64,000 nucleotides of DNA. Origin: Chlorobiaceae bacterium. GTDB lineage: Bacteria; Bacteroidota; Ignavibacteria; UBA10030; SZUA-254. This document shows, piece by piece, positions 8,285 to 16,686 of the stretch. The notes beneath the pieces were generated by a model, which saw nothing but the letters and a program-made list of their open reading frames with translations, did no database searches and had not been told where the DNA came from. Location: assembly GCA_013824245.1 (NCBI GenBank), contig PNNN01000067.1, forward strand, positions 1 through 64,000, written 5' to 3'. Every line of letters starts with the position of its first letter. Positions within the stretch are counted from its first letter, which is position 1. Both the position numbers and the translations under genes were made by a program.

Positions 8285-10159
8285 TTATTTTGCTTTTCCT
8301 TCGATTAATTTTTGAATAGCAAGTTTATCGGGTGCGTTTGGATAAATTGTTAGATATAATTCCAGATACTTTCTCATACTCGTACTATCATTCATCGCTC
8401 CAAACGAAAGCCCTGCTCCGAAATATGCATCAGGATGATTTATATCGAGCGAGATAGCGCGGAGAAAATTTGACGTGGCTTTTGAATGTCGTTTCAATTT
8501 AAAATTTGCCTCACCAAGCTTCTGAAATAAGTCCCTATCTTTTGCGCCCAAATTGACAGCGCGTTCAAGATGCTTTATCTCTTCTTCTCTATTATTCATC
8601 AACAGATAAACATGCGCTATGCTTCGAAGAATCCGTGAGTTTGATGAGTCGAGTTCAATATATTTCTTATAATAATTTACAGAATTCTCACCATCCATCC
8701 GTCCGCGGAAATAAATCGCCAGCTCTTCGTACCCGGAAAGCATTGACTCTTTGCTCCATAAACGAGAATCAGAAAGTGTTTCGAATCTTTTTAATGATAT
8801 TTCTTCGTTTGCGTTAACAGAAATCCACGAAGCAGTGTGAATAATTGAAAGAACAACTATCATTATAAATAATTTTCTTTTCGTGGTTTGCTCAAATTGA
8901 ATTTTATTCCATGCGTATCCTGCCAAAACCACTATACCGAGCAGGAAGGAGGAAATCAAGTCCCAATCACGACTCATCCCAATTCTAAAATTTAAGATTG
9001 TTGTAAAAACAATTCCACTTGTCGCGCTAATCACTAAAAATAGAATTGCTTTATCTCCTTTGAATATCTGCTTAGAAATTGTAAACAAAGATACGATAAT
9101 GATAATAAGTGCAAAAGGAGAAATTAACATCTGGATATTTATCAGGTTGATTAAATGTCCCCAACTGATAAGCTGATACCCGTTATAAGAAGTAATCCGT
9201 ATAGATCGGTTTGAATTTTGAAGCAACTGATCTGCAAATATTTTGAGCGAATAACCACACAACCACAAGAGTGTTGCTGTTGTGATTATTGTAGCGCCAA
9301 TTGATGTGAGTATGTCCTTTTTTTTGTCAGCTCTATAGGAATGATAATAAAGAATGATTAAAGAAGGAGCAACGATCAGCATCCCGAAGTGAGATACAAA
9401 TAGAAAACCATAGATAATTGACGGAACAATTAGATCAATTTTGTTTTGCGTGTATAAGATTGAACTCCACAAAAATAAAAGCATGAAAAGATAAACGAAG
9501 GAATAGTTTTCCACGTAACCAAAGAAGAGTTGCAAGCCCCCGCTTCCGATGAAAAATAAAAACAACAAAATTCGATCTATGATGTCGGATGCAATCGTTT
9601 TAGAAATGGACCAGATAATTAGCAAGGATATAAATCCGCTGATTATGCTGATTATTATGTACGGAATTTCAGGGACAATCGACACATTGATTGCGTGCAG
9701 TAGTTTCCATAATTTCCAGATAAGAAAAAGGGGTAGCGGCTCATTGTACGCGAAATATTGATCGCTTGCACTTTGAAGTGTCGGTAATATCCTGAGCATC
9801 AAATAACCGTCTCCAAGCAGGTATATCTTTTCTCTTGCAATCCAGCAGACGGAGGCAAATAATAAACTTAAAATAATTAATATAAATTTACGCTGATACT
9901 TTGTTAGTTCGCTGAATTTTCGAATGGCTTTCTCTAATCGATAAATTAAATTTTGCTGAATCGATGGAATGAGAGAAATTGTCATCAGCAATAAACCGAC
10001 AATGACAAAAACTATATTTAAAAAACCGAAATAATGAAATCCCCAATTCAAGGATGACGGTGCGACAGCACCGACGAGATGAAGCAACAGTATAGCTCCT
10101 CCGATGATTGAAAAAACGATAGACAGTTTTTTTGATTCGGATGTTAGATGGGAATCCAT
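8285..10159 (-). CDS. GT-C-like multi-pass membrane protein with C-terminal TPR domain
   Basis: 624 residues. The N-terminal two thirds hold about 10-12 hydrophobic segments with an early luminal-loop motif LLGDGYLMLRIL, where acidic residues of GT-C glycosyltransferases (ArnT/PMT-type, lipid-linked sugar donors) usually sit. Residues from about 440 onward are tetratricopeptide repeats (for example EELAIYFRGRMDG and DLFQKLGEANFK). The combination is common in uncharacterised Bacteroidota/Ignavibacteria membrane proteins. A glycosyltransferase role is inference; a TPR-bearing membrane scaffold is the alternative. It sits 14 bp from the upstream OMP gene and 41 bp from the GH38 gene. Confidence 0.7.
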   Translation of the reverse strand: MDSHLTSESKKLSIVFSIIGGAILLLHLVGAVAPSSLNWGFHYFGFLNIVFVIVGLLLMTISLIPSIQQNLIYRLEKAIRKFSELTKYQRKFILIILSLLFASVCWIAREKIYLLGDGYLMLRILPTLQSASDQYFAYNEPLPLFLIWKLWKLLHAINVSIVPEIPYIIISIISGFISLLIIWSISKTIASDIIDRILLFLFFIGSGGLQLFFGYVENYSFVYLFMLLFLWSSILYTQNKIDLIVPSIIYGFLFVSHFGMLIVAPSLIILYYHSYRADKKKDILTSIGATIITTATLLWLCGYSLKIFADQLLQNSNRSIRITSYNGYQLISWGHLINLINIQMLISPFALIIIIVSLFTISKQIFKGDKAILFLVISATSGIVFTTILNFRIGMSRDWDLISSFLLGIVVLAGYAWNKIQFEQTTKRKLFIMIVVLSIIHTASWISVNANEEISLKRFETLSDSRLWSKESMLSGYEELAIYFRGRMDGENSVNYYKKYIELDSSNSRILRSIAHVYLLMNNREEEIKHLERAVNLGAKDRDLFQKLGEANFKLKRHSKATSNFLRAISLDINHPDAYFGAGLSFGAMNDSTSMRKYLELYLTIYPNAPDKLAIQKLIEGKAK

Positions 10160-10172
10160 GAGCGAAACGATA

Positions 10173-10766
10173 TTAAAACATAATCATATGAATACCGAGT
10201 ATTACTCTGATGCCGCCGAAATCACCGTAAAGCTCTTTTTTCTCAGAGCGGCGGTAATCATAAATGACATCGGCAAAAAGTGATAAATGCCCCTGTTGTT
10301 CAAGCGGCTGTTCAATTCCGATGCCGCCATAGTACCCAAGTTTTTTGTCTGCTTCTATGGTTGTTGCCGGTGTGCGGTTACTCGATAATATTTGTTTAAC
10401 CGTTGTATAACTAATTCCTCCGGATAACCGGATGAAAATATTTCCGGTTAATGGCTGTTTATTTAAAACACCGATGTGAATAAATCTTTCTTCCAATTTT
10501 AATGTGCTATCGATAGAAGGATCGACAAGCCCCTTCACGTTGAAATATGAAATATCACTTGTTGCAAACAGTGTTGGTGCCATCGGCAAGCCAATTCCGG
10601 CACCCCAGATCAAATCGGAGTTTGATTTATAATTCGAACGAAAATCTATGTTCGAAGGTAGGAACAAACCGCCATAAAGTGTAAACACGAATGCCTGACT
10701 TTGTGCGATAATGAACGAGCTTGGAACAAATAATAATATGAATAATAAACAACGGAAGATCTTCAT
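10173..10766 (-). CDS. Small outer-membrane beta-barrel protein
   Basis: 197 residues with a clear signal peptide (1-21, ending SSFIIAQ) and alternating hydrophobic/polar strands throughout (FVFTLYGGLFLPSN, HIGVLNKQPLTGNIFIRLSGG, LSLFADVIYDYR), ending in a strand with hydrophobic terminal residues. It resembles 8-stranded OmpA/OmpX-type barrels. No further function can be read. It overlaps the upstream permease gene by 4 bp (ATGA), placing it inside the ABC importer operon. It may help substrate cross the outer membrane, but such a small barrel may only be structural. Confidence 0.75.
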   Translation of the reverse strand: MKIFRCLLFILLFVPSSFIIAQSQAFVFTLYGGLFLPSNIDFRSNYKSNSDLIWGAGIGLPMAPTLFATSDISYFNVKGLVDPSIDSTLKLEERFIHIGVLNKQPLTGNIFIRLSGGISYTTVKQILSSNRTPATTIEADKKLGYYGGIGIEQPLEQQGHLSLFADVIYDYRRSEKKELYGDFGGIRVILGIHMIMF

Positions 10767-11725
10767 TTCATCCTCATTTGATCCAACAAAACTGCAAAAA
10801 GAATTACAACACCAAGCACCACCATTTGAACATACGATCCGACGTTAAGAAGATTTAAACCGTTACGCAGTATGCCGATGAGCATCGCGCCTAAAAATGT
10901 TCCAACGATTGTACCTCGACCTCCAAATAAACTTGTACCACCTACAACGACAGCGGCTATCACATCCATCTCGTACATCAATCCGGCATTCGGCTGTCCG
11001 GAGTTCATTCGTGATGCCAGCAGAATTCCGCTGATTGCGGAAAGAACTCCACTGATAATATAAACAGATAACAATGTGCGGTTTACGTTTATGCCTGCCA
11101 ATCGTGCTGCTTCTTTGTTGCCGCCGACAGCATAAACATATCTGCCAAACTTTGTATGTTTCAGGATTGTGTATGCAACAATGTAAACACATATCATAAT
11201 AATAGTGGGAATCGGAATACCGAAAACTCTTCCGCTTCCAAGAAAACTAAATTCATCCGGAAATCCCCAAATCGGCCTGCCGTCTGTGTACATGTAAGAT
11301 GCGCCGCGCCAGATCGTCATGAGTGATAGCGTAACGATAAAGGGAGTAATGTTGAATCGCGTAACAAACAATCCGGCAATTGAGCCGGAAAATATTCCAA
11401 TCGAAAGCGCAATAACTACCGCCAAAGGAAATGAAAGTGCGAACGGTAAATCAAGTTTCAATACGCTCGTTGCAATGACACCGCTGAACGCAACCATTGC
11501 GCCCACCGATAGATCAATGCCGGCGGTTAGAATAACGAACGTCATCCCCGCCGCTATTATTGCAATAATGGAGGTCTGGAGTGTAACATTTAGAATATTT
11601 TCGGCTGTAAAGAAATACGGCGATAGAGAAGAGAATAAAGCGATTTCGGCAAGAAGGGCGATCGCAATTCCAAATTCACCGATGATGGTTTTGATTTTTT
11701 TTGATCGTGGTAATTGCTCAACCAT
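10763..11725 (-). CDS. ABC transporter permease, ribose/xylose type (RbsC-like)
   Basis: A 320-residue inner-membrane permease of the BPD_transp_2 family with about 8-10 hydrophobic segments and the motif GIDLSVGAMVA (about residue 85) typical of RbsC-type proteins. I place the start at the ATG at 11725 because GGAGG lies 6 nt upstream and it overlaps the ATPase stop by 8 bp; the GTG at 11746 has no ribosome site. It would pair with the ATPase encoded just upstream. A second, divergent permease (15412-16356) lies in the same operon, so the channel may be a heterodimer. Confidence 0.92.
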   Translation of the reverse strand: MVEQLPRSKKIKTIIGEFGIAIALLAEIALFSSLSPYFFTAENILNVTLQTSIIAIIAAGMTFVILTAGIDLSVGAMVAFSGVIATSVLKLDLPFALSFPLAVVIALSIGIFSGSIAGLFVTRFNITPFIVTLSLMTIWRGASYMYTDGRPIWGFPDEFSFLGSGRVFGIPIPTIIMICVYIVAYTILKHTKFGRYVYAVGGNKEAARLAGINVNRTLLSVYIISGVLSAISGILLASRMNSGQPNAGLMYEMDVIAAVVVGGTSLFGGRGTIVGTFLGAMLIGILRNGLNLLNVGSYVQMVVLGVVILFAVLLDQMRMK

Positions 11726-13247
11726 GTGTTGCCTCCAAGTTGCCACCGGTAGCGAGCGTCATTATTTTTTCCTGCGTCGCTTCTGAACGAGACAGAACTC
11801 CCGTTAATTTTCCTTCACACATTACCGCGATCCGATCACTAATGCCGAGAAGCTCCGGGAGATCGGAAGAAATCACGATCACTCCGACTCCATCTTTCGC
11901 TAATTGGTTGATAAGGTTGTAGATTTCGTATTTCACACCGACATCGATGCCGACAGTCGGCTCATCAAAGATAAGCAATTTCGATTTCGTGAAAAGCCAT
12001 CGGGCAAGCACAACTTTTTGCCTGTTGCCGCCGCTTAAATTTTCAACCTCCTGTTCAATCGAAGGTGTTTTGATTCTCAGATCATTAGTAAATTTATCAG
12101 CTACCGAATTTTCCTTTGAGCGATTTATGAAAAATCCTTTCACAACATCATGAAGATTTGAAAGAGATATATTTTCTCTCACGTTCATCTGCATAATCAG
12201 ACCATATTTGTTCCGATCTTCTGTGAGAAGTCCTATTCCAAGATCGATAGCTTCGCGAGGAGATTTGGGATAAATTTCTTTTCCTTCTAAATAAATGAAC
12301 CCGCTTTCTTTTCTATCTGCACCGAAGATTACGCGGGCAAACTCGCTTCTACCCGCACCAACAAGTCCGGAAAATCCCAAAATTTCTCCGCGGTAAACAT
12401 TTAGATTGATATCTTTTAAAATACCGGCATTGAGATTTTCGATTCGAAGTATTTCCTCTCCGCGTTTCAATTCAATCTTTGGATATTCCTGCTCAAGTTC
12501 TCTTCCAACCATCCATCTAACCAAACTTCTGCGATCTGATTCTGCAACATTGCAGCTATGAATATATTTTCCGTCACGCAACACAGTCAATCGATCACCA
12601 ATTTCGAAAATTTCCTCAAGCCGGTGCGAGATATAAATTATTCCAACGCTGTCCTGTTTTAATTTTTTAATGACTGCGAACAGATTTTTCAATTCATTTT
12701 CAGTCAATGCCGCCGACGGCTCATCCATCGCGAGAATACGGACTTTCTTGGAAATTGCCTTGGCTATCTCTACAATTTGTCGTTGTGCAACACTCAAGGA
12801 ACTCACAATTGCTGTTGTGGGAATTTCTTCGCCAAGCTGAGTAAGGGATGTCCGTGCAATCTCATTCATCTTCTTGAAGTCAACAAATGGAGATTTGCCT
12901 TTGGTCGGTTCATTGCCGAGAAGAATATTTTCGGCAACCGTCAACTCAGGAACCAATTTAAAATCCTGATAAATCATTCCAATTCCGGCTTTTTGGGAAT
13001 CTGCCGGTGAATGAAATTCGACTTCTTTTCCATCTATGAGAATTGTGCCGCTATCTTTCTTGATAGCTCCTGAAAGTACTTTCATGAGAGTGGATTTGCC
13101 GGCGCCGTTTTCACCGAGAAGACAATGGACTTCGCCGGCACGAAGATCGAAGTTCACATCCGACAACGCTAGCACTCCGGGGTACTGCTTACGGATGTTT
13201 TGCATTTGGAGGAGAGACGTCACAGTTTTAATCGACCCCCTCTTCAA
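11718..13247 (-). CDS. ABC transporter ATP-binding protein, ribose type (RbsA-like, double ATPase)
   Basis: About 500 residues with two fused nucleotide-binding domains, as in RbsA/MglA. The first Walker A is GENGAGKST (about 50) with a DEPSAAL Walker B; the second half has a degenerate P-loop (GLVGAGRSE) but an intact signature LSGGNRQKV and FDEPTVGID. It energises sugar import. The start is uncertain: TTG at 13247 has AGGGGGAG just upstream, GTG at 13223 gives the family-like start VTSLLQMQNIRKQYPG, and ATG 13205 lacks a ribosome site. A perfect palindrome (13248-13272) abuts the TTG. It is the only ATPase gene for two permeases and two binding proteins. Confidence 0.94.
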   Translation of the reverse strand: MKRGSIKTVTSLLQMQNIRKQYPGVLALSDVNFDLRAGEVHCLLGENGAGKSTLMKVLSGAIKKDSGTILIDGKEVEFHSPADSQKAGIGMIYQDFKLVPELTVAENILLGNEPTKGKSPFVDFKKMNEIARTSLTQLGEEIPTTAIVSSLSVAQRQIVEIAKAISKKVRILAMDEPSAALTENELKNLFAVIKKLKQDSVGIIYISHRLEEIFEIGDRLTVLRDGKYIHSCNVAESDRRSLVRWMVGRELEQEYPKIELKRGEEILRIENLNAGILKDINLNVYRGEILGFSGLVGAGRSEFARVIFGADRKESGFIYLEGKEIYPKSPREAIDLGIGLLTEDRNKYGLIMQMNVRENISLSNLHDVVKGFFINRSKENSVADKFTNDLRIKTPSIEQEVENLSGGNRQKVVLARWLFTKSKLLIFDEPTVGIDVGVKYEIYNLINQLAKDGVGVIVISSDLPELLGISDRIAVMCEGKLTGVLSRSEATQEKIMTLATGGNLEATHG

Positions 13248-13272
13248 TTCTCCCCCTTATTAAGGGGGAGAA
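13248..13272. repeat. Perfect palindrome between binding-protein and ATPase genes
   Basis: Arms TTCTCCCCCTTA (13248-13259) and TAAGGGGGAGAA (13261-13272) are exact reverse complements around a single base. On the minus-strand transcript the AAGGGGGAG arm contains the putative ribosome-binding site of the TTG start of the ATPase gene, so the hairpin could dampen ATPase translation relative to the binding proteins. It may equally be a dispersed intergenic repeat. Confidence 0.8.
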
Positions 13273-13353
13273 AGTTTGTTTTCTCTGCTTAATAATAGAA
13301 AGAGCAACCTTTGCAAAACATGGGGTCATATTTAAACACAAATACAACTTCAT

Positions 13354-14274
13354 CTACTTAACTGATTCTTTTTGCAACGCTTCTTTATCAACAATACCAA
13401 CTTCCACGGGAACGATTTTGGGAACCTGAGTTCCTGAGAAAAATTCTTTTATTTTCTGGATTGTTGTCTTACCGATTTTCTTTGGATTCTGGATGACATC
13501 GGCTTTCAAAGGAGTATCTTTCAGTATTGCATCGCGTGCAGGTGGTGTTGCATCGTAGCCTACAATCTTTATGTTCGTACGTTTATATTGCATTACCGCA
13601 TCAAGTGCGCCAAGTGCGGAATCATCATTGATACCGAAGATTCCATCGAGGTCAGGATGCGCTTGCAAAACATCAGAAGTAATTTGCATCGCCTTATCGC
13701 GGACACCCTCCGCATTTAAGTCTGCAACGATTTTGATGTCGGGATATTTTGCAATGACGTCTTTAAATCCTTGAGTTCGATCCAGCACAGAGGTCACCGT
13801 CGGTTGACCGATGATTGCGACTTTTCCTTTGCCGTTTAAAACTTTTGCAAGATATTCTCCCGCCAATCTTCCGCCGGCAACATTATCCGAAGCGATGTGG
13901 CTGACGATCTCACCTTCCTGTGAGGCAATATCGGCAGTGAAGACAGGAATCTTCGCGTCATTTGCTTTTTTTATTGCCGGACCGACACCGCGTGAATCTA
14001 CCGGACAGACGATGATAGCATCAACTTTCCGCGTAATGAAATCCTCAATCTGATTGCTTTGTTTCCCAAGATCAAAATCACCAGCGGTGACAATTAACTC
14101 GTAACCGTTCTTTGCGGCTTCGGTTTTCAGACCTTCTTCTAAATCTTTGTAGAAGACATGCGCGCGAGTGAGAAGCGTGACACCGATGGTTTTGGTGGAT
14201 TTGGTTTCTTGTTTTTTGCTACAAGAAATGATAAATAGGCAGAACACTAAAATTGCTGTAACTACATATTTCAT
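13354..14274 (-). CDS. Sugar-binding lipoprotein of ABC transporter (RbsB-like), first of two
   Basis: 306 residues. Signal peptide with lipobox IISC (acylated Cys18), then a Peripla_BP_4/RbsB-type fold: GVTLLTRAHVFYKDLEEGLK, DAIIVCPVDSRGVGPAIKKA and the late motif VGYDATPPARDAI. In this family such proteins bind monosaccharides (ribose, xylose, galactose) or AI-2, and present them to RbsC-type permeases. AAAGGA precedes the ATG. It lies between the second binding protein and the ATPase. The ligand cannot be assigned from sequence; the operon's alpha-mannosidase makes mannose or a mannosyl product an attractive guess. Confidence 0.93.
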   Translation of the reverse strand: MKYVVTAILVFCLFIISCSKKQETKSTKTIGVTLLTRAHVFYKDLEEGLKTEAAKNGYELIVTAGDFDLGKQSNQIEDFITRKVDAIIVCPVDSRGVGPAIKKANDAKIPVFTADIASQEGEIVSHIASDNVAGGRLAGEYLAKVLNGKGKVAIIGQPTVTSVLDRTQGFKDVIAKYPDIKIVADLNAEGVRDKAMQITSDVLQAHPDLDGIFGINDDSALGALDAVMQYKRTNIKIVGYDATPPARDAILKDTPLKADVIQNPKKIGKTTIQKIKEFFSGTQVPKIVPVEVGIVDKEALQKESVK

Positions 14275-14317
14275 AAAATTTCCTTTTTTACTTTTTCCTT
14301 TTTAATTTTTAATTGAT

Positions 14318-15274
14318 TCAGAATTTTCCGGTCTTCCATTTTTCGGCATACTCTTCAACATTTTCTTTTGTAATAATATCGAGTCCGGAATCAATTACAG
14401 GCTCGGTGGGAGTTTTACCTTCTTTGAACTCTTTCAGCAGTCTGATGCTTTCATATCCCCAGCCCCATAGTTTTTGGCCCATTAAAACTTGCACATACCC
14501 TTGTCGGACATAATCAAGCTGTTCGGGCAATGCATCAATTGAAACAACAAACAGATCACCCGGTTTCTTTGCGGCAAATGGACCGGGAGGCGGGGTAAAC
14601 AGCGCCCATGCGCCCGGCAAAACCCAGCCATTAAGATCGGGATGTGCCTGTATTGCCGCTTCCATTCCGCTTACACCCTTATTCACATCATCGTAACAAT
14701 ATTCTGTTGCAACAACTTTAATATCGGGATAAGCTTTGAAGGACTCAAGAATTCCCTGTCGTCGTTCTTCGAGATTAGGCGCACCCGGCGTTCCCATCAG
14801 CATTGCGACATTTCCTTTCGTTCCCATCAGCTTCACAAGATGCTCTGCCATCTGTTTTCCGCTTGGGAAGTTGGCTGTTCCGTAATATGCAAACCGTTTG
14901 CTCTTCGGCGCGTCCGAATCGAAGCAGACAACAGGAATTCCCGCATCAACAGCTTTGTTGATAGATTCGGTAAGCGCATCGGCATCGTTGACGGAGACGG
15001 CGATGCCGTCAACTTTCTTCTCTATCAAACTTTCGATGATTTGTGCCTGTTCGACTGCATCAGACTTAACGGGTGCAAAACGCTGGACTTCTATCTTTCC
15101 AGCACCCAAATCTTTCGCCGCTCCTTGAGCGCCCTGCCATGCAAGTTGAAAGACTGGGTTATCCAATAGTTTTGGCACGAAAGCGAAAACCAATTTCTTC
15201 TCTTCCTGCTTCTTGCCGCAACCGGAGAGAAGAAGAAGGATGATGGCAACGATTATAGATAGATATTTTTTCAT
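14318..15274 (-). CDS. Sugar-binding lipoprotein of ABC transporter, second of two
   Basis: 318 residues, lipobox LSGC (acylated Cys19). The body is again RbsB/Peripla_BP_4-like (FAFVPKLLDNPVFQLAWQGA, DGIAVSVNDADALTESINKA, VVSIDALPEQLDYVRQGYV), but clearly diverged from its neighbour. It contains an unusual hydrophobic insert GAWALFTPPPGPFAAKKPG near residues 220-240. The QxGYVQVLMGQKLWGWGYES stretch late in the protein is typical of the family's hinge/ligand region. Ribosome site AAGGA upstream. Two unlike receptors feeding one ATPase suggests two ligands or two ligand forms. Confidence 0.92.
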   Translation of the reverse strand: MKKYLSIIVAIILLLLSGCGKKQEEKKLVFAFVPKLLDNPVFQLAWQGAQGAAKDLGAGKIEVQRFAPVKSDAVEQAQIIESLIEKKVDGIAVSVNDADALTESINKAVDAGIPVVCFDSDAPKSKRFAYYGTANFPSGKQMAEHLVKLMGTKGNVAMLMGTPGAPNLEERRQGILESFKAYPDIKVVATEYCYDDVNKGVSGMEAAIQAHPDLNGWVLPGAWALFTPPPGPFAAKKPGDLFVVSIDALPEQLDYVRQGYVQVLMGQKLWGWGYESIRLLKEFKEGKTPTEPVIDSGLDIITKENVEEYAEKWKTGKF

Positions 15275-15313
15275 TTGGATTTCCTTAAGTTAACATTTGT
15301 AGATCCCAGTTTG

Positions 15314-15406
15314 ACCCTCTCCCAGTCACTTCGTGACATCCCTCTCCCGATCCTTCGACTTCGCTCTGGACGAGTTCGGGAGAGGGATTATAGGGTGAGG
15401 GTTTTA
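15314..15406. repeat. Foldable intergenic repeat between permease and binding-protein genes
   Basis: A GC-rich element in an AT-rich operon. A perfect 11-bp stem CCCTCTCCCGA (15340-15350) / TCGGGAGAGGG (15376-15386) is flanked by a small GTCACTTCGTGAC hairpin (about 15325-15337) and outer arms ACCCTC / GAGGGT. It follows the permease stop and precedes the binding-protein start on the minus strand, where such structures often protect the downstream mRNA or partly terminate transcription. Confidence 0.75.
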
Positions 15407-15411
15407 AGATG

Positions 15412-16356
15412 TCACCTTTTCGTTTTCCTATCCAATATAACAGCTAACAAAATTACAAGTCCGATTGCAACCTGCTGCCAGTAAGCAGAGACATTCAGAA
15501 GAACTAAGCCATTCCGCAAAATCCCCATTAATAAAGAACCGACAATAACACCAATAATAGATCCGCGCCCGCCGCTCAAACTTACACCGCCAATCACGGC
15601 AGCCGCAATAACATCAAGTTCATAACCAAGCCCGGATGTTGACTGACCGACCCCGAATCGAGCAGTGAATAAAACTCCGGCAATGCCAGCCGCAAGTCCG
15701 CATAAAGTATAAACCAAAATTTTCATTCTTCCAACATTCACACCGCTAAAGTATGACGCTTCTTCGTTTCCGCCGATTGCATAAATGTATCGTCCCCATT
15801 TTGTTGCTTTGAGGAAATATCCGATTGCGACAGCGAAGATTATCAGAATTAAAATTGGAATCGGAATATCTAAAATAGCGCCTTGTCCGACAGCAATAAA
15901 TTCCGGCGGAAGATTTCTTATTGTTTCACCGCCCGTTAGTGCGAACGCGAGACCGCGCGCTATACTCATCATTCCCAATGTCGCAATGAAGGGAGGTAAT
16001 TTTGTTTCGGTTACTAATATTCCATTAACAAATCCACTCAGCAATCCGACAACAAGACCTGCAATCGAAGCAGAGAAAATATCTATTCCATTATTTAAAA
16101 GAACGGCGGTAACAACACCAGAAAAGCCGAGAATAGAGCCGACTGATAAATCAATTCCACCCGAAATGATTACAGGCGCTACACCAATTGCCATGATTGC
16201 TATGAATGACAGAGCGCGAATGACCTGAGAAATATTAGACCAGTTTAGAAAAGTAGATTCGAACGAACCATCACTTCCGAAGGAAGAGGTGAGAATCGTT
16301 AGAAGGAGCACTTCTACGACCAGGGCGAGCCAGATGCCGAGATGTTTGGATTTCAA
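15412..16356 (-). CDS. ABC transporter permease, ribose type, second permease
   Basis: 314 residues, TTG start at 16356 (the only plausible in-frame start before the first membrane segment; no clear Shine-Dalgarno). It has about 8-9 hydrophobic segments, the family motif GGIDLSVGSILGFSG (about residue 65) and the late GGVSLSGGRGSIIGV loop matching GGTSLFGGRGTIVGT of the other permease. It is the first gene of the importer operon. With only one ATPase gene present, the two permeases either form a heterodimer or serve alternative complexes. Confidence 0.92.
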   Translation of the reverse strand: MKSKHLGIWLALVVEVLLLTILTSSFGSDGSFESTFLNWSNISQVIRALSFIAIMAIGVAPVIISGGIDLSVGSILGFSGVVTAVLLNNGIDIFSASIAGLVVGLLSGFVNGILVTETKLPPFIATLGMMSIARGLAFALTGGETIRNLPPEFIAVGQGAILDIPIPILILIIFAVAIGYFLKATKWGRYIYAIGGNEEASYFSGVNVGRMKILVYTLCGLAAGIAGVLFTARFGVGQSTSGLGYELDVIAAAVIGGVSLSGGRGSIIGVIVGSLLMGILRNGLVLLNVSAYWQQVAIGLVILLAVILDRKTKR

Positions 16357-16686
16357 GTTCTAATTTAAATAAATTTTGAACGATGAATAACTTACTAATT
16401 ACCGTTACAAAGCGGAATGTTTTATCTTACAAAGAAAAGATGGAAAAATCAATTCGCATAAAATATTGTCGTCGATTTATGAGATAAATGTAAAATGCGG
16501 TTTTATTAGATGGATTTGAAGAGAGAAATGATATAAATCCGCGATAATCTCTCCCCCGCAATTTGTAACATCACCGAACCTATTTTCTTTTACCTCACGC
16601 GAGGTTCCCCATCGTACGGGAATGAATATGTTACAATACTGGACCGTAAAAAGAAACGGGATATTTCTTTTCTATTCCTGAGAAAT
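16357..16686. promoter_or_regulatory. Upstream region of the importer operon with nested inverted repeats
   Basis: This 330-bp gap holds the control region of the 3239-16356 operon and the 3' end of the 16687-17373 transcript. Arms TTGTAACAT (16563-16571) and ATGTTACAA (16628-16636) are perfect 9-bp inverted repeats. Between them are GAACCT/AGGTTC arms and the hairpin ACCTC-ACGC-GAGGT (about 16592-16605). This could be a terminator structure for the upstream gene or an operator pair; no clear -10/-35 was identified. Confidence 0.5.
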
